From positions 124,001-188,000 of the forward strand of contig JAPFFF010000006.1 of the NCBI GenBank assembly GCA_039105265.1: 64,000 nucleotides of DNA, given 5' to 3'. Under the pieces are notes generated by a model. The model searched no databases. It was not told where the DNA came from and saw only the letters and a program-made list of their open reading frames with translations. Origin of the DNA: Tritrichomonas musculus. Its lineage: Eukaryota > Parabasalia > Tritrichomonadida > Tritrichomonadidae. Position numbers and translations under genes: made by a program. Shown here piece by piece: positions 51,304 through 61,900 of the stretch (position 1 is the first letter of the stretch; every line of letters begins with the position of its first letter).

Positions 51304-52815
51304 TTAATTTGTGCAAAATTCAATTAAAAAACGTGTTTTTAATTTAAAAAAAAACGTTTACTATCTGAAAAATCACATGATATTTAAAAAAACGTATATA
51401 TCTATTAAAAATAAAGAAATCTCCAATTTTTTTTATTAATTTTTTAAGCTATGTCAAAACAAATTATATTATATTTGTAATATAAATTTTTTATTTTGTG
51501 TTAGAGAAAAAAGGTGATATACAAGTCAATTATACGTTAAAAAAAAATAGTTTCGTTAAAAAGTTACGTTAAAAAAATTAAGTTGTAAAAAAAGTAAGGG
51601 TTATATATGAACAAATTTATTTTCATTTTTAGAAAAATTGGCCCAAGATTTTCATACACAGCCAAATTATTTATTAAAATAAATTCTAAAATGTTTTATT
51701 TACAAATTATTTAATAAAAATCTCTGTTTAATTCTGAGAAAAATATTCATTATTAATATTTGAAAAAATTTTTATATACATTTGATAAGCATAAATCTCT
51801 TATTCCTAAGGTGAAATAATGATTCTTACATTTCAAAACAAATCAACAAGGTTATCATGCCTTTGAACAAGCTTCATTAGGGGCTCGATACCATTATTTG
51901 ATTTTTTTTTACAATATTATTTTCTTTGAATTAGCTTCCAAATAAGAATTTTAATATTAACTAATATGATAATTCTAAAAGCACAATAAACCAAAATAAT
52001 GGTTGGAAAAATGTCATTTTCATTGTCAATAGACATTCACAAGTATTGATCCAAATAAAAAAATAATAAGTTAATTCACATAAATATCATATTAATGAGA
52101 TATAATTAGTGAGTCTTAATTTTTAAATGTTAAAAATAAATATTCACAATTAATGTTTTAAAGAATTATCTTCATAGTAATTTTGTGCTATTTGAAAGTA
52201 AATATCTTCTTGTATACTTATCATAAAAACATAAAAAAGAACACTTAACCTATTTTTTTAAAAATCCTTGCGAGATATTTCTTTGTTATTTATATTTTTT
52301 TATTTTCTTAAAGATGCTTGAAAAAATTCAGTGATACTTTGAAATAATTGAGGCAAGACGTTAATTTTTTATTTTAAAATTTTTAATAATTCTTTTTTTT
52401 TCTTTATCAGAAGCAAATTTCAAAAAAACAATTAATTAAATATAATAGAATACAATATGATGAAGATTAAAAATAGGGTCTTTCAAACCTGGGCAATCTC
52501 AATCTTTTTAAAAAAGTTTGCCTTTTGAAATTTTTTAAAAAAACAAAAATATCTAGTTTCTACTTGAATTTTATTTTAATAAAAATATATAATCATAGTT
52601 AATAAACAATATTATAAATGAAAACATTTATTAATTTAATCAATCTTTAAAAAACTTCAATAATTGATCAGATTTGATTTTATTGTTTCTCGAAATTGAA
52701 CAGAGGAATATGCTCAATATTTGACCAACAACTTGTTAAACATATAAATATTACATGGTATAAAGGAATTTCCTAAATCTTGGGCCATTTTTTTTTCAAA
52801 CACTTCTGTATTTTT

Positions 52816-54045
52816 AATTTTCAGAAGTATATAAAAAAATTGAATGTTTTCTTTTTTGATATTTAGTTTCTTCATCGCCCAGGCTTTTTATTGATATAGT
52901 TAGTTATAACATAACTTCAAAGATAAAGGTTAGTTGGGAAAACATATTCAAAAAGTTGAATTAGTTAACGGAATGATTCAATTTTTGAGCCACTTGGTAA
53001 GAAATTATAAACGGTCAACCAATAAATTTGGTATAAATAAAGGTAAATTAAAATTAGATATATGTCCAAGAATATTGGACCTTTATTAAAAAATCATAAA
53101 AAATTAAAATCAGCTTTTTTTTATTCAATTTTCTCTCAATTTATAAAAATAGCTTTCAAATATTTTTTATATTTTTTCCCTTATTGAAATTTTGAGATTT
53201 TTAGAAAAAGCAATATCTTAATTTAAAATTAAATTAATCTATATTAATATTATAATTTCATAATTGAATTATATATTAAAAATATATATAAATGAGATAT
53301 TTCATTTTAAATTTAAAAAGCAAAGATAATCAAAATTAAAATTATTTTATATTTATTTGAATTTTTATAATTTCAAAAAAAAAACTAAGTTTTAATAAAA
53401 ATTATAAATATAGCAATTTAAATAGAAATAAGCATAATATAATTTTATTATAATATTATAAACATAAATATAATAGTAAATAATATTTTAAAATATTTAT
53501 AATAAATCATATACTAATAAATTTTCAACATCATTATAATCGAATAATTGATTATTTCTAACTTTTTCAAAACGAATTTTTATAGCATGCTTCAATTGTT
53601 ATATTCAAAATTTTATGTATAGAAAAAATCATTTATTTCTTTTTATATTTTGTCTTTGATTATAATCAACAAGATATAACTTTAAACAAAATTAAATTAA
53701 ACAATTAATTTAAAATTAAAATAGATATTTTTATTCTTAATAAATGAAATTTTCTTATATAAATTGAATGATCTTTTTAAATTCTTTTAATTTTGAGAAA
53801 ATTATTTCAAATATTTTTGAAAGATTTTATCTATACTATTTGAATAGTTTACAAAAAAAATATGAAAATTTAAATTATTCATAAAAACTTTATCTTTAAT
53901 ATTTATGAACTATAATTAATATTTTATTTTATTATTATATGTAATCTATCTAAAGGTGCAAAAGTTATAAAAATTCATTGGTGACCCACCTATTAAAAAA
54001 ATCAATTTCGCCATTTATTGTCCGTTTAGTTTTTATTTTTTCATA
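52816..54045. other. Very AT-rich spacer right of the transposon block
   Basis: 1,230 bp, mostly A/T runs, without an open frame, RNA gene or clear repeat. The right end carries TTTTTCATA-ATG, a TCATA initiator whose A (54043) is 3 nt before the start of the next gene. Confidence 0.6.
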
Positions 54046-54504
54046 ATGAACTCAAAAATCGCACTCCAAGAGAACTCTGATTCAAACGCTAAAACGACAG
54101 ATCCTAATCACAAGCACAGACGAGCTCTTCAAGTATTGGAAAATCAGCAGCATTCATCGCATTCACATCAGATTAAGAAACCAAAGCCTTTACAAGAAAA
54201 AGTAATGAATGAAAATCAAGCTTCATTAGCTTCCAGACTCGATTCTCTTAAAAATTTTCAACATAATTTTTATAACGATATGTCAAGTTCATCAGATGAT
54301 TTTGATGATGAAAACTTTAGAGATATAATGAACAGATTTGAACATTTTAATGATTCAAAAGCATCATTCGATATACCAAAACCAACTACTGAAGATATGG
54401 ATGATATTTATGTTCGTAATACCATGGAAGCAAAGCAAGCATCAGATAAGAAATTTCCATATGATCCTTTCGAAAATGATCCAGAATTCGGAAGAGTGCA
54501 ATAA
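54046..54504 (+). CDS. Small disordered protein with a destruction-box motif
   Basis: A 152-residue hydrophilic protein, probably unfolded. Residues 25-33 read RRALQVLEN, an exact R-x-x-L-x-x-x-x-N destruction box as used by APC/C substrates. A basic stretch (HQIKKPKPLQEK) follows at ~41-52, then an acidic half with SSSSDDFDDEN and, near the end, FPYDPF at 137-142. Small size, N-terminal D-box, basic middle, and acidic C-terminus with an F-P-(F/Y)-(N/D)-P segment recall securins, whose human member has FPFNP. This is a pattern match, not homology; other cell-cycle proteins with a D-box are equally possible. TCATA lies directly before the ATG and the stop reads TAAA. Confidence 0.75.
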   Translation: MNSKIALQENSDSNAKTTDPNHKHRRALQVLENQQHSSHSHQIKKPKPLQEKVMNENQASLASRLDSLKNFQHNFYNDMSSSSDDFDDENFRDIMNRFEHFNDSKASFDIPKPTTEDMDDIYVRNTMEAKQASDKKFPYDPFENDPEFGRVQ

Positions 54505-55971
54505 ATTGAAAAGAAAGAAATTTTATATAAATAAATGTATTTTTTGTCTATTTTTATCTATTTTTATCTATTTTTTTAGAAAAAAACATTATAACAATGA
54601 TCACAATGAAAAATTTAATATTTACTTTATATCAATTGAACTGAGGGATCAATTTTATATTATTATTAATAAAACTGATCAATAATGATAGGCTGCAGGA
54701 AGTATAATTAATGACAGATATCATTTTATTAATTTGTCTAACTTCACACATTAATGACCAATTTTATTTTTAAATGGATGTTGTAACTTAAAATAAATTA
54801 TTATCCCAAATTAAATCTGTAATAAATAACCATTTTTTTAAAAATCTTTTACATTTTCCCCCTCTTTTATTATGCTTTGATAGTTTTTTTTACTCATTTT
54901 ACTTGTTATGATGAAACATTTTTAACAAATATTATTGAACGTAATAAAAATAATAATTTGTTTAATATATTTTTTTGGATTTTTTATTGTGAAACAAAAA
55001 CATAAAATGTTTTTTCAGTATTTTTTCAAATCTATTTATTGAGATATTAGTGGATTTTTTTCTTGTTTTTTTGATAATTTTAATTGAAATATTGATAAAT
55101 TTTAACTTTTTGTGTTATATACCATTTTTTGAATAAATAAACTATTTAAAAAATGGAAATGCAAGAAACCAAATTGTTCATTTTAATTTATAAATATAAC
55201 TGGGATGGTGGAATAAATTTTAATAATAATGGGTGTTATTAATAGTTATGATATATTGAATTTAAATATTTATTATTAAGCATATTCATCATTATATGTT
55301 TTTTTTTTGAATTGCAATATTTATAAAAAAAGTTAATTGATAAAAAGGAACGTTAAAACAAATCAAAAATAAAAAAAGACGTTAAAATTCGTTAAAAAAA
55401 CGTTTATATTAACCGTTAGTTTTACTATATCATATTCTTGATTTAAAATAAATATCATATTTAAATACTTTTAACACCAACTCTATATAAAATGTTTTTA
55501 CAACTTTTTCTAAAAATTGAATGAATCAAATTCATTTATTTGTATGGATTGAATTCATTTTTGTTTCAAAAATATTATTTCTGTTTATATTTGTTTCCAT
55601 TTTTAATTATAAAATCAATAAAGTTAATTAATACGTTCTTTTTAAAAATAAAAGAATAATATTTTTCGATAATAATATTGGCCATTTATTTTTTAAAACA
55701 TAAAGAAAAATTGAAATAAAAGGTGAATTTTATTTTTTCAACGTATATTATATTATCCTCTCCGCATGATGAAATTTATTATTATTAATCCTTCTATATT
55801 AATTAATTAGATAATTAAAAATCAACAATTATAATATTTTTTTCATAACATAATATTAATGAAAGTTATATTAAATTATCGAATTAAATACTTCTTCAAA
55901 AAATTTTCAAATTCAATACTTTTTTTTAAATAACTGAAAATAAAATTTAACTTTTAAATTTTGTGCTTGTC
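54505..55971. other. AT-rich intergenic region, 1,467 bp
   Basis: No coding stretch, tRNA or long repeat seen. A cluster of CGTTAAAA and ACGTTAAAA-like words at about 55350-55410 also occurs inside the hAT element near 51530-51575; the meaning is unclear. The promoter of the giant coiled-coil gene should be in the last part; no clear initiator precedes its ATG. Confidence 0.5.
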
Positions 55972-58900
55972 ATGTCCTTGAACAGACCAAAAAGTCAAGA
56001 ACGAGGTAACGACCAGCATATTGATCATCCAGATCTTCTAATTTATGCTCATCAAAACTTTATTTTATCTTTATTGAAAACGTTAAAAACAATTACGTCA
56101 GAAAACGAACAAAACTCAAAAGAAATAAATCAACTATCCGATGGATATGAAAAAGCGATGAAAGATATTTTTTCTCCGCTTCAAAATCTTGATATTGACT
56201 CTTTAGAGGATCGATCTCGTTTACGTATAAATTGCAACGAATCTACGCACAGCCCTTTAATTCGCCAAATCCGTTCAGATATATCCGAACTTAAAGTGAA
56301 AATTGATTCAATCAATTCATCTCTCTCTTCTGAATCCAAAAAACCACTAAGCGACATTCTTGCTATGCGACAAGACATTCAAAAAATGAATACCAAATTG
56401 AAGTTATATGAAGAAAATGATAAGTCGAGAAAATCCAAAATAAATTCTGATATCAAAACACTTTCAGATATTTGCAATAAACAAAGTGAAGAGATTTCGA
56501 GGTTGAAGAGATCTTTGCGAATTTTAGGCTCAAAAATTCAAAGTCCAAATACAAGTGGCCAATTCTCATTTGATTCCAGTGCAGATACTACCACACAATT
56601 GATGCAAAAAGATATTTCATCAATGAAAGAGATGATTGACAATTTAAGTCAAGATTCATATTCCAAATATAATTTAGATGATATCGCAAAGAAAGTGGTT
56701 TTTATTCAAAAGAAACTTCTTGAATTACCAAATATTCAGAGTGATATTGAAAAAATTACACAAGACATTGAATCTATCAAACAAAAGACAGAGATACTCA
56801 ACGAAGAAACAATTGAATCTTTGAAGCAAGCTATCAGCGAACAAAATTCATTTGAATCTCGAATCCAAGGCCAAAATGCTCAAATTATAAAGATTAAGAA
56901 ATCTATTAATATTTTGTATGACAAAATTACAAAGCAAAATCCTGCTTCTGTTTCTACTTCTGCTAACCTCGAGAACGTAAAAGAAGAGTTGAACAAATTT
57001 AAAGCTGAAATTCAGAAAGAAAATGAAAATAAACTAAATGAATTAAAAGTTAACATTATTTCTTCTAAATCTAATGAATATCCCCAATTAAAGAAAACTA
57101 TATCAGCTCTAATTAAGGATTATAATGCTTTTAGAGCCTCAAATAATTCTTATTGTAGCGAAACAACTTCTACAATAAACGATCTTAAATCTCAATTGCA
57201 GTCTTTAGAATCAGTTGTAAAACGTAAAAACGACAACGTACAAGATAGAGATGCACCTGTACAACGATCGCAGCTCGAAATTGACCAGAAATTGCAAGAA
57301 ATCAAAGAAGATTTTGGAAAACAAACTCAAAATATCCAAGATAATTACAACAACGTAATTCAAGCTTTGAATGATTCGAATCGCAATTTGAAATCCGAAA
57401 TTGAGCAACTAAAGAATGAAAAGAAAGCTATTGATGATATTAATAATCAAATACAAACATTACAATCAAATATAAACAAGAAGACAGATCAAATGCAGAA
57501 ATTAACTGAATCCAAGATCAAAATACTTCAACAATCAGTTAACCAAGCTACTGAAAATTCTAAATTCGAATGCCAAAAAGTCATTAATAAAGCTAAAAGT
57601 GGGATTAGTAATTACGCTGCCAGTCATGACGAATTAAATCAAAACATTTCATCTTTGAAGAAAGAAATGCTTGGTGAAATTAATAATCTTTCCCAAGCTG
57701 TTCAAACAAACATTGATAACCTTTCATCTAATGTTAATTATCAAATAAGCGAACTTCAAAATGAAATTAAATCATTAAAAGACCAACAGCAAGTTGCAGT
57801 TGAAAGATCTGTTGAAATTGAAGAAAATGAAGAAGATAATGATAAACAATTGGAAGAAGATATCAATTCAATTAAAATCCAAATGAAATGTGTAAAATAT
57901 GAATTAAAATCTTTGAAACAAAATCTCCAAAACAAAGATGATTCAACTAATGGTTCTCTTGATGAAATTAAGAATGATTTATCTCAAATGAAAGAGCAAA
58001 TCAACTCTCTTTTCAATAGACAAAAAGAAGAATCAAACTCAAATAAAATAAAACCTGAATCAGAAGTTTCACCATATCCAGTAGAAGAGATCGAATCTAT
58101 TAAAGTTGAGATTAAAAATTTGAAGGATATACTACTTAGCCAACAAAATAACCACAATGAGATACAACAAAAAGAAGAAAATACTCCAACTACTAATGGC
58201 CACAATGATGATAACAATAATAAGAAAGAAATCATTGATAAAATTGCATTAATTGAAAAGGTACAAAAGAAGCTCATTCTTAAAATTAAAAAGTTGGAGA
58301 AAGAACCTACTTTAGCATCACCTGATACATTAAAACTTCTTCAAACTAGAGTTGATAAACTTGAAAAATTTGGAGGATTTGTCTCGATTGACATCATGAA
58401 TCCTCCTCCTGATGAGATGACACAAATGGTTAAAGAAGTTAAAGATATGTTTGATTCGGCAACGAAAATCCTTGATAATTTCCATTCAGAATTACGTTGC
58501 ATTAAGCACGAATTACTTAAATTAAAGGCTAGCTCTCAAGAACTCGTACCCATAATCCAAGATCGATCAATTCAAGATGGTTTTGATTCAAATAATCAAA
58601 AGATTGATGATAACATTAAAGATGAATACAAATTAATACAAGATCAGATCGATAAATTATTGTCACTTTCAAAGAAACAAGAGGAATCAATCAATAATGC
58701 TAACCGTGAAATTGACACGATTAAAGCTCTTCCAATTTATAACAAAGAGCAAATTCAACTTCCTGATTTCAGCCAAATCAATTCATCCCTTTCTGATATC
58801 AGCAAAGAATTGGATGAAATTAAACAAGAAAATGAAAAAATAAAATCTTCAATTTTGGCTCAACAAGAAGCAAGTAAAACTGAGCCATTAGAAGAAGAAA

Positions 58901-61900
58901 GATTGAATTTACAAAATAAGAAGCTCATTGATTCACTCAAATGCTTGAAATATGAAGTTAAACGATTAAAAGACCAGAAGAATGAAAGTGAACCAACTTT
59001 GGATGTACAAGAAAGATCTAATCTACTTTCAGCAAATAAGGATGAGAGTAATCTTAACGAACTCTGCGATTCTATGAAGCAAGAAATCTATACTCTTAAA
59101 GATGAATTTTTGAAACTCAAAGAAAACGTAAAGAATGATGATTTGGCTTCCAAATTAAATGCAACAAATGATGAAATTAAGACAATAATACAACGCCAAA
59201 ATGAAATAGAAGAGAAAGAAAATGCCCGCGATGCCAAGGAGCAATCAATTCCGGCACCTAAGTTTAATGATGATGATATTTCGTCACTTAAACAAACAGT
59301 TGACGAAATGAAGGAAACATTGAGTAAATTACAATTAGAACAACAAAATCAAGCAGCAAGTTTAGAAGAAGCCAACAATTCATATGAAACCAAGATTAAT
59401 TCAAATCTTGAAGAAATGAACAAAACAATTGAGAATCTTAAAGGAGAACTTGAACGATATGAGAACGAAAGCAAACAACAAGACGAAGAACGACAAAAGA
59501 AAGAATCAGAGAAAGAACAAGATAAATCAACCTTTAATGAATGCATTCAATCAGAACTCAATCAACTCAAACAACGTCAAAATGAGATTGAAGAGAAAGA
59601 AAATGCCCGAGATGCCAAAGAGCAATCAATTCCGGCACCTAAGTTTAATGATGATGATATTTCGTCACTTAAACAAACAGTTGACGAAATGAAGGAAACA
59701 TTGAGTAAATTACAATTAGAACAACAAAATCAAGCAGCAAGTTTAGAAGAAGCCAACAATTCATATGAAACCAAGATTAATTCAAATCTTGAAGAAATGA
59801 ACAAAACAATTGAGAATCTTAAAGGAGAACTTGAACGATATGAGAACGAAAGCAAACAACAAGACGAAGAACGACAAAAGAAAGAATCAGAGAAAGAACA
59901 AGATAAATCAACCTTTAATGAATGCATTCAATCAGAACTCAATCAACTCAAACAACGTCAAAATGAAATGGAAGAGAGTCTGAATGACAAGATTCGATCT
60001 GCAATTGAAGAGAAAGTCAATTCCAAACTTAATGAACTTTCAGCAAATGCAGACAAACAATACAAGACTCTTAGATGCTTGAAATATGAAATTAAGAACC
60101 TTAAAGAAATGCAAAAGCACACCGAATACCAAGACAATCTTAAAAACATTACGACTCAATATGAAGATCAGAATCAAGAACTTAATTCAATCAAAGAAGA
60201 ACTAAAGAACCTTAAAGAAAGTCAAGAATCCACCGAATATCAAGACAACCTTAAAGAAATCACAGCTCATATTGAAGATCAAAATCAAAGTCTTAATTCA
60301 ATCAAGGAAGAATTAAAGAGCCTTAAAGAAAGCCAAGAAAATCTTGAAGAAATCACAGCTCATATTGAAGACCAAAATCAAAGCCTTAATACAATCAAAG
60401 ATGAATTGAAAGACTTTATTAAGTTATCAATAAGTAAGAATAATGACATTGAAAACACTATTCGTTGCATTAAGCATGAAATGAAGAAGTTCAAAGGAGG
60501 CCAAAATGAAGTTAAAGAGAGATCAATTCCAATGCCAATTTCAAATGAAGATGAGATTTCAAATCTCAAAGAATTAGTTTCTCAACTTCAGAAAGAAATG
60601 AAAGAAAAAGAAACCGAAGAACTAAACAACTTTAACGAGCTTAAATCCAATAATGAAAAACAATATAAGATCTTAAGTTGCATTAAATATGAGATCAAGA
60701 AATTGAAGCAAAATGAAAAATCACTTTCTGTTCCAACAAACAATGATGAAGAGATGTCAGAACTCAAGAAAGAAATCAGCGAATTACAAGACAAATTAAA
60801 CAACAATGAAGGACAAGAAGATATCAAGAATGATATTTCTGATCTCAAGAATCAATTGTCTTCAAATAACACAATGAAACAAGACATTGAAAAATTACAA
60901 GAAGAATCAATTAAAGATAAGGAAATTATTGGATGCCTTAAATATGAACTTAAATTACTTAAGAAACAACAAGTTGTACCAATAGAAAGATCAGTTACAG
61001 TACCAACTGATAATAATGATGAACTTAAGCAACAAATTTCTGAACTTCAAGAAACAACAAATGAAGTTGAAAAACGTGCAAATGAAGTTGATAATCGTGT
61101 AAATGGCTTTGAAGAGTCTCTTCAATCTCTTCAATCAGAACTAAAGGGATTAAAGGAGCAACTTCAAAATCGACAACATAATGATGATTCATTTAATGAT
61201 AATTCGGAAGATTTGGATAGATCAAATCTTGATGAAATTATGTCACATATTGAAGATCAAAATCGAGCACTTAAATTGATTAAAGATGAAATGAAGAAAT
61301 TCATTGAAATTAATAATCAAAACAACAATGATTTCGAAGATAGTCTTAATGATCTCAAAGATGAAATTAACCAACTCAAAGAAAGCAAGCCAATAGCAAC
61401 AACAACAGTTGCTTCTTCAAATAATGATGTAAATCAATCAACAGAACCTGAAAATAAGAAAGAAATTATGGAGGAATTGTTGGATGATGGCACTTCAGAA
61501 GAAGTTATTGAATCAAACATCAGAAGCTTAAAGAGCCGAATCTTTGATCTTAACAGATCAGTTCGATGCTTGAAATATGAAATTAAACATATTAAAGAAC
61601 GTCAAAATGAAGTTGAAGACATTGTAAATTCAACTGAACTTTTGAATGACGTTTCCAAACTTAAACAAAAAGTATCTGATCTTGAAAAATCAAAACCAAC
61701 AACAATTCAACCTGTTGAAAGAACAATTCCAATCAATAATGATGAAGTTGAAGAACTTAAGAAAGAAATTGAAGAATTGAAGCAACAAAACTCAACATTT
61801 GCCAACACAGTTCGTTGCATTAAATATGAACTTAAGTTGCTTAAGTCTCTTCCACCAATTGCAATTCCAAACAACATTAATGCAAGCTATGAACATCCTT

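Larger units (their letters stand above)
48058..52807. mobile_element. Complete-looking hAT transposon, 4,750 bp
   Basis: The element is bounded by a perfect 8-bp duplication GTATTTTT (48050-48057 and 52808-52815). Its ends read AGAAGTGTTCGAAA and AGAAGTGTTTGAAA. About 55 bp inside each end a long, almost identical inverted arm begins (48113-48562 and 52305-52752, ~448 bp). Between the arms lies one uninterrupted transposase gene on the minus strand (49408-51303). Eight-bp duplication, short ends and transposase family all agree on hAT. Low arm divergence suggests a recent arrival; whether it is active cannot be told from one copy. Confidence 0.92.

Noticed and set aside
35900-53000. Virus-like or LTR elements in the repeat block
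   Set aside because: No reverse transcriptase, integrase, capsid-type or protein-primed polymerase stretch and no long direct terminal repeats were seen; the large repeats are all inverted.
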